Source: Roseateles oligotrophus
GTDB taxonomy: Bacteria > Pseudomonadota > Gammaproteobacteria > Burkholderiales > Burkholderiaceae_C
Assembly (NCBI RefSeq): GCF_025717515.1
Contig: NZ_JAJIRN010000001.1
Coordinates: forward strand, 659,728 to 723,727
Direction of reading: 5' to 3'
DNA: 64,000 nucleotides
Shown here: one piece after another, positions 8,569 to 17,664 of the stretch
Layout: every line of letters starts with the position of its first letter
Numbering within the stretch: the first letter of the stretch is position 1
Translations under genes and position numbers: made by a program
Notes under the pieces: model-generated
Database searches by the model: none
What the model saw: only the letters and a program-made list of their open reading frames with translations
Told to the model about the DNA's origin: nothing

Positions 8569-10431
8569 ATGTTGCTGCCTTTCAGCCCCGGCTCATTTCA
8601 AATCCGACGCGCTGTGCTGCTCGCACTGCCTTGCGCCTTGCTGGGTCACACGGCCATCGCGAAGGAAAAGGTCGAGGGTCTGGTGAGCCTGCCGAGCGCA
8701 GCCTTGCAAGTCCATATCAATCAAGTCGCGCTGGAGCGCCTGGGGCCCAAGGTGGCCATGGTCAGCGCCAAGGGCCCCGCAGTGTCGGGCCGCTACCGGG
8801 TGCTGCGCGATGGCCAGGTGCAGGCCGAGGGGCCGCTCACGGCGCTGCCGGCCTTCGAGGCCTGGACGCCGGGGCGAAAACATTTCGAGGTCGACTTCTC
8901 GCAGCTGACGCAAGCCGGGCGCTACCAGGTCGATGTCTGGGTCGGTGGGCGCCATGCCCGCTCGGCGCCGGTTCATGTCGAAGACCAGGCGCTTTTCCGG
9001 CGCACCGCCGCCGCCTTGCTGGACTACTTCAAACAGTCGCGCCATACCGATCCGGGCGACCGCCACCGCCGCGTGTTTGAAACCGACCGCTTTGTCGATG
9101 TCTGGGGCGGCTGGAATGATGCGGGCGGCGACACCGGCAAGTACCTGTCCCACCTCGGTTATGCCAACCATTTCAACCCGCAGCAAGCGCCGCTGGCCGC
9201 CTGGGTGCTGGCGCACAGCGCGCATCAATCGGCCGGGCTTTATGCCCGCGCCGGCCTGCTGCGCCAAGCGCAGGATGAAGCCTTCTGGGGTGCCGACTAT
9301 CTGCACCGGGTGCTGGACCCGGCCGGTTATTTCTACACCACCGTCTTTGACAAATGGGGTGCCGAGGGTGCCGAGCGCATGGTGGTCGGATACGAGGGCG
9401 AGGAGGGTGTCTACACCAGCGGCTATCGCAGCGCCTACCGGGCCGGCGGCGGCATGGCGATTGCCGCGCTGGCGCGTGCGGCCATGCTCGCCCGCAGTTC
9501 CGGCCGTCAGGGCGAGTACTCGGCGCAGACCTATCTGGACGATGCCCGCCGCGCCTTTGCGCATCTGCAAACCGACAGCCGCAACTACACCGCCGATGGG
9601 CAAGAAAACCTGATCGATGACTACACCGCCTTGCTCGCGGCCGTGGAGTTGCAGCGCGCCACCGCTGAGCCGGAATATTTGCAGGCCGCCCGCGAGCGGG
9701 TCGCGCAGATGCTCAAGCGCCAGGACGGTGATGGGCATTTCTACAGCGACGCGGTCGGGCAGCGCCCTTACTACCATGCGGTCGAAGCCGGCTTGCCGGT
9801 CATAGGCCTGAGCCACTATCTGGCGATCGAGACCGACCCCGCACAGCGAGCCGGCGCGAGCGCGGCGATAGCCAAGGCCCTGGCGGCGCAGCAGCGCCTC
9901 GACCAAGCGGTGCCCAATCCCTATGCCTATGCTCGCCAACGCTTCCGGCAGTCAGCCCCGGGCGCCGAGGCCGGACCGGTCGAGACTGGTTTCTTCATTC
10001 CTCATCGCAACGAAACCGGTTATTGGTGGCAGGGCGAAAGCGCGCGCCTGGCCTCGCTGAGCACGGCCATGGTGCTGGGCGGAAGGGCGCTCGCGCCGCT
10101 AGAACAAGGCAGTCATTCCGGCGGCTTTGGCGTGACTGCGGCACAGGCACGCAGCGCGCAAGCGCAGCTCGACTGGACGCTGGGCCGCAACCCCTACGGC
10201 ATCTCGATGTTGTACGGCTTTGGTGCGCTCAACCCGCCGGCTGCGCCAAGTGCTGCCGGCGTGATGTTGCGTGGCGGGGTCTCCAACGGCATCACCGGCG
10301 CGCCCGACAGCGATGCCGGCACAGGCATCGCCTTTGCCAGCGGCCCCACCGACAACCAATGGCGCTGGAACGAACAATGGTTGCCCCACACGGCCTGGCT
10401 GTTGATGGCCGCCGTCACGATGGCGCAGTGA
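8569..10431 (+). CDS. Secreted glycoside hydrolase family 9 enzyme with N-terminal Ig-like domain
   Basis: A 620-residue enzyme. Residues 1-30 are a signal peptide, about 35-125 an Ig-like CelD_N domain, and about 140-615 an (alpha/alpha)6 GH9 catalytic domain. Motifs include GGWNDAGGDTGKY (catalytic Asp region), GYWWQGESARLASLS, LDWTLGRNPYGISMLYGFG, and NQWRWNEQWLPH near the C terminus, whose Glu matches the GH9 general acid. GH9 members are endoglucanases, exo-glucosidases or exo-beta-glucosaminidases; the WWQGE-type segment makes an exo-acting enzyme plausible, but this is inference. It is divergent from the ROK gene and has its own promoter. It would act in the periplasm or outside the cell, feeding the TonB receptor and MFS transporter. 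Confidence 0.88.
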   Translation: MLLPFSPGSFQIRRAVLLALPCALLGHTAIAKEKVEGLVSLPSAALQVHINQVALERLGPKVAMVSAKGPAVSGRYRVLRDGQVQAEGPLTALPAFEAWTPGRKHFEVDFSQLTQAGRYQVDVWVGGRHARSAPVHVEDQALFRRTAAALLDYFKQSRHTDPGDRHRRVFETDRFVDVWGGWNDAGGDTGKYLSHLGYANHFNPQQAPLAAWVLAHSAHQSAGLYARAGLLRQAQDEAFWGADYLHRVLDPAGYFYTTVFDKWGAEGAERMVVGYEGEEGVYTSGYRSAYRAGGGMAIAALARAAMLARSSGRQGEYSAQTYLDDARRAFAHLQTDSRNYTADGQENLIDDYTALLAAVELQRATAEPEYLQAARERVAQMLKRQDGDGHFYSDAVGQRPYYHAVEAGLPVIGLSHYLAIETDPAQRAGASAAIAKALAAQQRLDQAVPNPYAYARQRFRQSAPGAEAGPVETGFFIPHRNETGYWWQGESARLASLSTAMVLGGRALAPLEQGSHSGGFGVTAAQARSAQAQLDWTLGRNPYGISMLYGFGALNPPAAPSAAGVMLRGGVSNGITGAPDSDAGTGIAFASGPTDNQWRWNEQWLPHTAWLLMAAVTMAQ

Positions 10432-10513
10432 GAAATAGCTGGCGCTGGTGGTGAAGCCGCTATGCTCGGCCACCGGTCGCGCGGGTCGCGAAGTCAATCG
10501 TTAGGACTGCCTC

Positions 10514-10690
10514 ATGACCCTCTGCCCAATCGCCATCGCCGTGGGATGCCGCAAATGCCCGATCTTCAAGCTCTGCCCGGCCAAGGGTTTGATCGGCGAT
10601 ATGCCGTCCGCTGCGCGACCCGATTCAGCACCGGCAGTCAAGACCAAGCCCGCAGCAAAAAAGCCGAGCGCTGGCAAGAAACCGCGTTAG
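10514..10690 (+). CDS. Small Cys-rich basic protein (58 residues)
   Basis: A 58-residue open frame starting at an ATG with AGGA eight bases upstream. The N-terminal half has a compact cysteine pattern (C4, C12, C15, C21 in LCPIAIAVGCRKCPIFKLCP), suggesting a small zinc or redox site; the C-terminal half is Lys/Pro/Ala-rich and probably disordered. I do not recognise a named family, although the pattern looks conserved rather than random. It stands alone between the GH9 gene and the convergent SDR gene. Function unknown. Confidence 0.6.
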   Translation: MTLCPIAIAVGCRKCPIFKLCPAKGLIGDMPSAARPDSAPAVKTKPAAKKPSAGKKPR

Positions 10691-10711
10691 CAGTATTCAG
10701 GCTTGCGCGGC

Positions 10712-11422
10712 CTACCAAGGCAGCCGCTCGCCCGAGTAACTGAGGAAATGCCCGCTGTCCGCTGGCGTCAGGCCATCCAGCACCGCCAACATCTCGGCCG
10801 CCGCCACAGCGGCAGGCCGGCCGATCTCGGCGCCGCGGAACGGCGCTGACAAGGCCGAGCTGACCGTGCCCGGATGCAGCGCGACGAGCACCGTTTGCGG
10901 CTGGCTGCGGCGCAGCTCGATGGCGGCCGTCTTGATCAGCATATTCAGCGCCGCCTTGGACGCGCGGTAGCTGTACCAGCCGCCCAGCCGGTTGTCCTCG
11001 ATGCTGCCGACCTTGGCCGACAGCATCGCCATCACGCCGCGCTGGCGATCCAGCAAGGGGCTGAAGTAACGCAGCAGCAGGGCGGGCCCGAGGGTGTTGA
11101 TGGTGAAAGTGCTCAGCAGTTGGGTGTAGCTCAAATGTGCGAGTTGCTTTTCGGGCATGAACTCCGGGCTGTGCAGAATGCCGGCGGCGTTGATGATGAG
11201 CTGAAACGGCCCCAGCGGCGCCAGCTCGGCGGCGGCTGCGGCGATGCTGGCTTCTTGCTCGAAATCAATCGCCGGCACCGTCTTGCGTCCCAAGCCCAGC
11301 ACCTGTGCGCAGCGCGGGTCGCTTTGCAGTTTTTGAATAAACGCCGCCCCGATCCCGCCGCCGGCGGCGACCACCAGCGCCCGGTAGCCCTCGGGCATCG
11401 AGCCGAGCAGCGGCCCGCTCAT
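10712..11422 (-). CDS. Short-chain dehydrogenase/reductase (SDR)
   Basis: A 236-residue SDR. The dinucleotide loop is ALVVAAGGGIGAAF, the NAAG motif occurs as INAAGIL, and the catalytic Tyr-Lys pair is in YSYRASKAALN. The C-terminal part LVALHPGTVSSALSAPF matches the C-factor-like subgroup. The ATG at 11422 overlaps the stop codon of the upstream TIGR02450 gene by four bases, so translation is probably coupled; an upstream in-frame start at 11467 would lie inside that gene. Likely an NADP(H)-dependent reductase of unknown substrate. In many proteobacteria this SDR type sits with photolyase-related genes, but no photolyase is in this window. Confidence 0.88.
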   Translation of the reverse strand: MSGPLLGSMPEGYRALVVAAGGGIGAAFIQKLQSDPRCAQVLGLGRKTVPAIDFEQEASIAAAAAELAPLGPFQLIINAAGILHSPEFMPEKQLAHLSYTQLLSTFTINTLGPALLLRYFSPLLDRQRGVMAMLSAKVGSIEDNRLGGWYSYRASKAALNMLIKTAAIELRRSQPQTVLVALHPGTVSSALSAPFRGAEIGRPAAVAAAEMLAVLDGLTPADSGHFLSYSGERLPW

Positions 11423-11658
11423 AGCCAGCCTTGGCGCCACTGCGCCGAGTCTTGCAGTTCGCGCCAATCAATGCGCTGGCTGCGCTTGGACATCACCGCC
11501 TCCAGCTCGACCGCTTCCACCGCCGGCGTCGATTGAACGCTCCCCGGCAGGGCTTCGGCATGGATGACGCGGGTCACCAGGAAATGCTTTTCTTTGGCTT
11601 GAGGCCGCACGGCGGTCCATTTGCTTAAGTGCAGCTTCTTGGGATGTATCGGGTTCAT
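11419..11658 (-). CDS. TIGR02450-family Trp-rich small protein
   Basis: A 79-residue protein with the family pattern NPIHPKKLHLSKWTAV, EKHFLV, and a C-terminal WRELQDSAQWRQGW. The ATG at 11658 is chosen because the longer frame to 11757 adds 33 residues with no family similarity. It overlaps the SDR start by four bases. The biochemical role is not known; relatives occur next to photolyase/cryptochrome and SDR genes. Confidence 0.85.
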   Translation of the reverse strand: MNPIHPKKLHLSKWTAVRPQAKEKHFLVTRVIHAEALPGSVQSTPAVEAVELEAVMSKRSQRIDWRELQDSAQWRQGWL

Positions 11659-11805
11659 GGCAGCGAGACTAGCCGAAATCCTGGTGCCGCGGCGCCGCCT
11701 CGAGAGATGTCTTGGCCCGGCGATGGGTGATAGCGCTGGCCGGGCCATGCCTATCACCGCGCAGGCAACAATGCGCGCTGACCGAAATCATCTGGCGGAT
11801 ATCCC

Positions 11806-12828
11806 ATGAGCTGTTTTCTAAATGTCGCGGTGATTGGTGCCGGCCTGGCCGGCTTGTCTTGCGCGACGGCTTTGCAGGCGGCCGGCTACCGGGTCACGGT
11901 GTTCGAGAAAAGCCTGGGCCCGGCCGGCCGAATGAGCACGCGCCGTGGCGAGGGTTGGCAATGTGATCACGGCGCCCAATATTTCACCGCTCGCAGCGGC
12001 GCTTTCAGCGCCGAGTTGGCGCGTTGGGTGGATGCCGGCGTGGCGAAGGTCTGGGCGCCGCGCTTGGCGGTGTTGGGCGACGCCACGCTGCACCGGGCCG
12101 ACGCGGCGCTGCAGCGCTATGTCGGCATGCCGCAGATGACCGCGCCGGCGCATTGGCTGGCCAGCGCGCTGTCGACACCGCTCAAGACCGGCATGCCGAT
12201 TGAGCGCTTGCAGCGAGTCGGGTCGGCGTGGCGGCTGCAGGTGGGCGCCGCCCTGCTAGACGATGACTTTGACGCGGTGCTGCTGGCGCTGCCGGCCCCG
12301 CAGGCGGCCGCCTTGCTGCAAGACTGCGCGCCGGCCTTGGCGCAGCAGGCGGCTGCGGTGCCGATGCGCCCGAGCTGGGCCTTGATGCTGAATTATTGCG
12401 CGCCGCTGGAGCTGGGTTTTGATGCCGCCTTTGTCAACCAAGGGCCGCTGCGCTGGGTGGCGCGCAACAGCAGCAAGCCGGGCCGCAGCGGTGCGGAGAG
12501 TTGGCTGCTGCATGCGCAGGCCGAATGGAGCGAAGCGCGGCTGCATTTGCCGGCCGAGCCGGTGGCGGCGGCGCTGCAAGCGGCCTTTGCCGCCCTGGGC
12601 GCGCCGCCCGCCGAGCGGTGGAGCGCGCATCGCTGGCTCTATGCCGATATGGCAGCGCCGCATGGCGGCCCGGCTGCCCGCTCCATCTGGGATCAGGCGC
12701 TGGGCCTCGGTTTATGTGGCGACTGGCTGGGCGCCGGCAAGGTGGAGGGCGCTTGGCTCAGTGGGCAGGGCTTGGCGCAACAGCTGCCGGCAGCGGCGGG
12801 CAGGGCCATCGCGGCAGCCGCCTCCTAG
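11806..12828 (+). CDS. FAD-dependent amine-oxidase-like (renalase-type) oxidoreductase
   Basis: A 340-residue flavoprotein. The N-terminal FAD-binding motif is VAVIGAGLAGLSCATALQAAGY, followed by FEKSLGPAGRMSTRR and CDHGAQYFTARS, which are typical of the bacterial renalase-like NAD(P)/FAD oxidoreductases. The C terminus GLCGDWLGAGKVEGAWLSG is the second FAD contact. It is divergent from the SDR/TIGR02450 pair, with a 147-base intergenic region. Bacterial renalase relatives oxidise off-pathway dihydro-NAD(P) isomers, but the substrate here is unproven. Confidence 0.85.
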   Translation: MSCFLNVAVIGAGLAGLSCATALQAAGYRVTVFEKSLGPAGRMSTRRGEGWQCDHGAQYFTARSGAFSAELARWVDAGVAKVWAPRLAVLGDATLHRADAALQRYVGMPQMTAPAHWLASALSTPLKTGMPIERLQRVGSAWRLQVGAALLDDDFDAVLLALPAPQAAALLQDCAPALAQQAAAVPMRPSWALMLNYCAPLELGFDAAFVNQGPLRWVARNSSKPGRSGAESWLLHAQAEWSEARLHLPAEPVAAALQAAFAALGAPPAERWSAHRWLYADMAAPHGGPAARSIWDQALGLGLCGDWLGAGKVEGAWLSGQGLAQQLPAAAGRAIAAAAS

Positions 12829-12915
12829 GGGCGAATACGGGTGTGGAAAACCTCACGATCGGCCACAATCTGCCGTAGAAAGTCAACGCTATGTAGCCCA
12901 GGGACTTGATCCATC

Positions 12916-15900
12916 ATGCCGGCAGCAACTATCCCTCACGTCCATCAGGAGTTGGACAGACTGAGCGCTTTGCAGGCCTTGCAAGTGCTTGACAGCCCAC
13001 CCGAACCCGAGTTCGATGCCCTGGTGCAGGCGGCAGCCTTGGCTTGCGCCGCGCCGATTGCTCGCATAGCGCTGGTCGATGAGCGGCGCGCCTGGTTCAA
13101 GGCCGGGGTGGGCTTGGAGGGCTTGGATGAGTTGCCCCGTGACGAAGCGTTTTGCTCGCACAGCATTCTGGGGGTAGGGCTGTTCGAGCTTGAAGACGCC
13201 AGCCTGGACGCGCGTTTTCGTGATTTCCCTGCTGTCGCAGGCTCGGTGGGTTTGCGCTTTTACGCCGCGGCGAACCTGTGCCTGAGCGGCGGGCAGGTGG
13301 TCGGCACGCTGTGCGTGATGGATGTGCAGCCGCGTCGTCTGAGTCAGGCTCAACGAGAGCTGTTGACCCAGCTGGCCAAGGCGGTCGTGCATGCCTTGGA
13401 GCTGCGGCGCAGCGTGCAAGCCGAGTTGCTGGCGGCGACGCAGCTGGCCGAGCGTGATGCCTGGTTCCGCACCCTTAACGACGCGGCGCCGATCGGCATC
13501 TTTCATACCAATACCAGCGGCGCTTGCAGCTATACCAACCCGCGCTGGCAAGAGATTTTCGGACTCAGCCAGGCGCAAAGTCTGGGCCAGGGCTGGTCCC
13601 AAACCATCCACCCGCAAGACCAGGCGCGGGTGTTTGAGCATTGGCTGAGCTGCGCTCGCTCACAGCGCGATTTCGAGATGGAGTTCCGTGTGCATGCGCC
13701 GGGTGCCGGCTTGCGCCAAGTGCATGCCCGCAGCCGGCCGGTGCTGGGCTTGAACGGTGAATTCATCGGGCATGTGGGCGCGGTTGAAGACATCAGCGCG
13801 CGCATCCACACGCAGGCTGAACTGGCGGCCAGCGAGGGGCGCTTGAGCATGGCCTTGGACAGCGGGCGCATCGGCATCTGGGAGCTCGACCTGCGCAATG
13901 GCACGCTGGTTTGGGATGCCTGGATGCACCGTCTCTACGGCTTGCAGCCAAGCAGCGCGGCGATGAGCTACGCGGCTTGGGCGGCTTGCCTGCATCCAGA
14001 TGACCTCGAGCGTGCCGAGCGCGAAGTGCAAGAGGCGATCAAAGGGCTCAAGCCTTTTGACACCGAATTCCGGGTGATCTGGCCCGACGCCAGCGTTCAC
14101 CATCTGCGTGGTTCGGCGCGGCTGACGTTTGATGAGCAAGGGCGCGCTTTGCGCATGGTCGGAGCGAATTGGGATTTGACCCAGATACGCCAAATGGCCG
14201 AGGAGATCGCCGCACGCATGAGCGCCGTCTTGGCCGAGCAGCATGAGTTGCTTTTGGTCACGCTGCGCTCCATCGGAGACGCGGTCATCACCGCCGACGC
14301 GGCGGGCCGGGTCCAATGGCTGAACCCGGCCGCCGAGCTGCTGACCGGTTGGGCGGCCGATGAGGCGCGTGGCCGACCGCTGGAGCAGGTCTTTCATATC
14401 ATCGATGAGCAAACGCGAGCCGTGGCAGAGAATCCGGTGCGGGCCTGCGTGAAAGAGGGCAAGAAGATCGCCCAGTCCGGCCAGACCTTGCTGATCTCCC
14501 GTACCGGCCAGGAGTTCGGTGTACAAGACTCGGTCGCCCCGATCCGCAATGACAAGGGCGAGATTTTTGGCGTCGTGCTGGTTTTCCACGATGTCACCGA
14601 GCAGCGCCGGCTGAGTGGCGAGATGACTTATCGTGCCACCCATGATTCACTGACGGGCTTGATCAACCGCGCTGAATTCGAGGCCAGGCTGCGCCGTGTG
14701 CTCGAGCAGGCGCAGTCCGACCGCAGCCAGCATGCGCTGCTCTATATCGACCTTGATCAGTTCAAGCTGGTCAATGATGCCTGCGGTCATGCGGTCGGTG
14801 ACCAATTGCTGAAGCAAGTGGCCGGCATCTTGGGAACGGCGGTGCGCACGCGCGACACCTTGGCGCGGCTCGGCGGCGATGAATTTGCGGCCCTGCTCGA
14901 GCATTGCTCGCCGGTGCAGGCGGATCGGGTGGCGCAGCAGATTTGCGATCGCATGGAAGAGTTCAGATTCCTGCATGATGAGCGGCGTTTTCGGATCGGC
15001 GCCAGTATTGGCCTGGTGCCCATCACCGGGCGCTGGCCCTCGGCGGCGGCGATTCTTCAGGCCGCCGACACTTCCTGTTATGCCGCCAAGGAGCAAGGGC
15101 GAAATCGCGTGCACACCTGGTTTGATACCGATCAGGCGATGCGCGCCCGGCACGGCGAAATGCAGTGGACCGGGCGCATCGAGCAGGCGCTGGATGAAGA
15201 CCGGTTTGTGCTTTACGCGCAGCGCATCGAGGCTTTGCATCTGTCGGTGGACTCGAGTGCGAAGAATGCGAGCCGAATTGCCGCGGCCAAGCCCGGCCTG
15301 CATGCCGAGGTCTTGTTGCGCATGACCGAACCGGGGGGCGCGTTGGTGCTGCCGGGGGCCTTTCTTCCAGCGGCCGAGCGTTTCAATTTGGCGACCCGTA
15401 TCGATCGCTGGGTCTTGCGACATGTGATCGCCTGGATGAAGGCCGAGCCGAATCTGGCGGCGATCGAAATGCTCAGCGTCAACCTGTCGGGCCAGTCCAT
15501 CGGCGACCGCGCCTTTCATCGCTGGGCCGTCGATGCCTTGACCGGCGCGGGGCCGCAAGTGTGCCGCCGCCTATGCATCGAGATCACCGAGACGGCCGCG
15601 ATCACCAGCCTGACCGATGCGGCGTTGTTCATCGAGCAGGTGCGGGCCTTGGGCGTGCGCGGTGCGCTCGATGATTTTGGCTCCGGCGCTTCGTCCTTCG
15701 GTTATTTGAAGAATCTGCCGGTGGACTATTTGAAGATCGATGGCCAGTTTGTGCGCGACCTCGTCAGCGATGCCTTGGACGAGGCCGCCGTGCGCTGCTT
15801 TGTCGATGTGGCGCAGGTGGTGGGCATGCAGACGGTGGCCGAGTTTGTCGACAGCCCGGCGGTTTTGCAGCGCCTGCGCGAGATCGGGGTCAACTACGCG

Positions 15901-15981
15901 CAGGGCTTTTTGCAGCATGAGCCCATGCCCTTGAGCGAGCTGATCGGCTCCAAGCTGAATGTGCTGCAGGAGTCGGTGTGA
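12916..15981 (+). CDS. GAF-PAS-PAS-PAS-GGDEF-EAL cyclic-di-GMP signalling protein
   Basis: A 1021-residue soluble protein. GAF spans about 20-165, three PAS domains about 178-295, 305-425 and 443-560, a GGDEF domain about 570-725 and an EAL domain about 745-1005. The GGDEF motif is intact (residues 653-657), with an inhibitory RxxD site nine residues before it (RTRD), so diguanylate cyclase activity is plausible. The phosphodiesterase motif reads EVLLR (residue 798) rather than EALLR; the DDFGSG motif (about 919), the ITETA segment and the loop-6 region are otherwise good. There are no membrane segments. It sits alone and its stimulus is unknown. Confidence 0.93.
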   Translation: MPAATIPHVHQELDRLSALQALQVLDSPPEPEFDALVQAAALACAAPIARIALVDERRAWFKAGVGLEGLDELPRDEAFCSHSILGVGLFELEDASLDARFRDFPAVAGSVGLRFYAAANLCLSGGQVVGTLCVMDVQPRRLSQAQRELLTQLAKAVVHALELRRSVQAELLAATQLAERDAWFRTLNDAAPIGIFHTNTSGACSYTNPRWQEIFGLSQAQSLGQGWSQTIHPQDQARVFEHWLSCARSQRDFEMEFRVHAPGAGLRQVHARSRPVLGLNGEFIGHVGAVEDISARIHTQAELAASEGRLSMALDSGRIGIWELDLRNGTLVWDAWMHRLYGLQPSSAAMSYAAWAACLHPDDLERAEREVQEAIKGLKPFDTEFRVIWPDASVHHLRGSARLTFDEQGRALRMVGANWDLTQIRQMAEEIAARMSAVLAEQHELLLVTLRSIGDAVITADAAGRVQWLNPAAELLTGWAADEARGRPLEQVFHIIDEQTRAVAENPVRACVKEGKKIAQSGQTLLISRTGQEFGVQDSVAPIRNDKGEIFGVVLVFHDVTEQRRLSGEMTYRATHDSLTGLINRAEFEARLRRVLEQAQSDRSQHALLYIDLDQFKLVNDACGHAVGDQLLKQVAGILGTAVRTRDTLARLGGDEFAALLEHCSPVQADRVAQQICDRMEEFRFLHDERRFRIGASIGLVPITGRWPSAAAILQAADTSCYAAKEQGRNRVHTWFDTDQAMRARHGEMQWTGRIEQALDEDRFVLYAQRIEALHLSVDSSAKNASRIAAAKPGLHAEVLLRMTEPGGALVLPGAFLPAAERFNLATRIDRWVLRHVIAWMKAEPNLAAIEMLSVNLSGQSIGDRAFHRWAVDALTGAGPQVCRRLCIEITETAAITSLTDAALFIEQVRALGVRGALDDFGSGASSFGYLKNLPVDYLKIDGQFVRDLVSDALDEAAVRCFVDVAQVVGMQTVAEFVDSPAVLQRLREIGVNYAQGFLQHEPMPLSELIGSKLNVLQESV

Positions 15982-16056
15982 GTCTGCTGCTTTTGTGGTC
16001 GGCGGCATGAGCTTTCTTTGCAGCACAATGCGTGCCTTCGCTGCAGCCTCTCCCGC

Positions 16057-17664
16057 ATGAATTTTCCAAATCCTGATCGCCGCCGACTGCTCACCCAAGC
16101 CCTGTTGCTGAGCACGGGCGCCTGGGCCGGCTGCGGCCATGTCGGCACGCCCAAGGACACGCTGGTGCAGGCCTTTGCCTTCGATGACATCATCAGCATG
16201 GACCCGGCCACGTCCTTCGAGATATCCGGCGTCGAGATCCTGGGCAACACCTATGAGCGCTTGGTCGGCTTTGATCTGGACGAGCCGAGCCGCATCGTCG
16301 GCATGCTGGCGCGGTCTTGGCAGGTCTCGCCCGATGGGCTGGAGTTCGGCTTTGAGCTGAAACCCGGTTTGCGTTTCGCCTCCGGCAATCCGCTGGGCGC
16401 CGAGGATGTGGTGTTCTCCCTGCAGCGCGCGGTGCGCATGGACAAGACGCCGGCCTTCATCCTGACGCAGTTGGGTCTGAGCAAGAGCAATGTGGCCGAG
16501 CGCGTGGTTCAGACCGGCCCGCTTACGCTGAGTTTGAAGATTGGCAAGCCCTTTGCGCCGAGCTTTGTCTTGAACTGCCTGACCGCCACGGTGGCCTCGG
16601 TGGTGGATAAGCAGTTGCTCTTGTCCAAAGCGAAAGACGACGATCTCGGTGCGGCCTGGCTCAAGCTCAACCATGCCGGCTCCGGCCCCTGGAAGCTGCG
16701 CGATTGGCGCGCCAACGAGATCCTGGTGATTGAACGTAATGAGTTATTTCACGGCCCCAGGCCCGCGCTGGCGCGGGTGATCTACCGCCATGTGAAGGAG
16801 GCCGCCACCCAGCGCCTGCTGCTGGAAAAAGGCGATGTGGACATCGCCCGCAACCTGGCACCGCAGGATCTGGCGCCGCTGGCGGCACGCCAGGACATCA
16901 AGCTGACCCAGCAAGCCAAGGGCGTGCTCTATTACCTCGGCCTGAATCAGCGCAATCCCTTGTTGGCCAAGCCGGAGGTGCGTGAGGCCTTCAAATGGCT
17001 GGTTGACTACGAGGCCATAGGCGCCACTCTGATCAAGGGCATAGGCGTGCCGCATCAGAACTTTTTGCCGCAGGGCCTCTTGGGTGCCAGCGGCGAGCGG
17101 CCTTACAAGCTCGATGTGGCCAAGGCGCGCGCGCTGCTGGCCAAGGCGGGCTTGGCCGATGGTTTCAAGATCACCATGGATGTCCGCACGATTCAGCCGG
17201 TGATGGGCATTGCCGAGGCGGTGCAGCAGACAGCCGGACGCGCCGGCATCCGCATCGAGATCATTCCCGGCGACGGCAAGCAGGTGCTGACCAAGTACCG
17301 GCAGCGCCGCCACGACATCTTCATCGGCGATTGGGGCACCGACTATTGGGACCCGCACAGCAATGCCGATACTTTTACGCGTAACCCCGACAACAGTGAC
17401 GGCGCCAAACTCAAGCCGCTGAGCTGGCGCAATAGCTGGGACATCCCCGAGCTAACGCGCAAAACCGATGCCGCCGTGCTGGAACATGATGCCGCCCGGC
17501 GTGTGCAGATGTACGAGGCGCTGCAGGCCGAGTTTCGCCAAAGCAGCCCCTTTGTGATGCTGTTCCAGCAGACGCAGGTGGCAGCGCTGCGCAAAGAGGT
17601 GCAGGGTTTCAGGATTGGCCCAACTTCGGACACCACCTTCATGGCCCCGGTGAGCAAGCTGTGA
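16057..17664 (+). CDS. ABC transporter substrate-binding lipoprotein, peptide/opine (SBP_bac_5) type
   Basis: A 535-residue periplasmic binding protein of the DppA/OppA family. The N terminus has RRRLLTQ followed by a hydrophobic stretch and a lipobox-like GAWAGC, so it may be an anchored lipoprotein. The ATG at 16057 begins at this leader; the frame upstream to 16018 is not signal-like. Family hallmarks include SMDPATSFEISGVEILGNTYERLV and YFLGL-type YYLGLNQRNPLL. Its stop codon overlaps the first permease gene by four bases. It delivers a peptide, opine or related oligomer to the membrane complex encoded next. Confidence 0.92.
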   Translation: MNFPNPDRRRLLTQALLLSTGAWAGCGHVGTPKDTLVQAFAFDDIISMDPATSFEISGVEILGNTYERLVGFDLDEPSRIVGMLARSWQVSPDGLEFGFELKPGLRFASGNPLGAEDVVFSLQRAVRMDKTPAFILTQLGLSKSNVAERVVQTGPLTLSLKIGKPFAPSFVLNCLTATVASVVDKQLLLSKAKDDDLGAAWLKLNHAGSGPWKLRDWRANEILVIERNELFHGPRPALARVIYRHVKEAATQRLLLEKGDVDIARNLAPQDLAPLAARQDIKLTQQAKGVLYYLGLNQRNPLLAKPEVREAFKWLVDYEAIGATLIKGIGVPHQNFLPQGLLGASGERPYKLDVAKARALLAKAGLADGFKITMDVRTIQPVMGIAEAVQQTAGRAGIRIEIIPGDGKQVLTKYRQRRHDIFIGDWGTDYWDPHSNADTFTRNPDNSDGAKLKPLSWRNSWDIPELTRKTDAAVLEHDAARRVQMYEALQAEFRQSSPFVMLFQQTQVAALRKEVQGFRIGPTSDTTFMAPVSKL

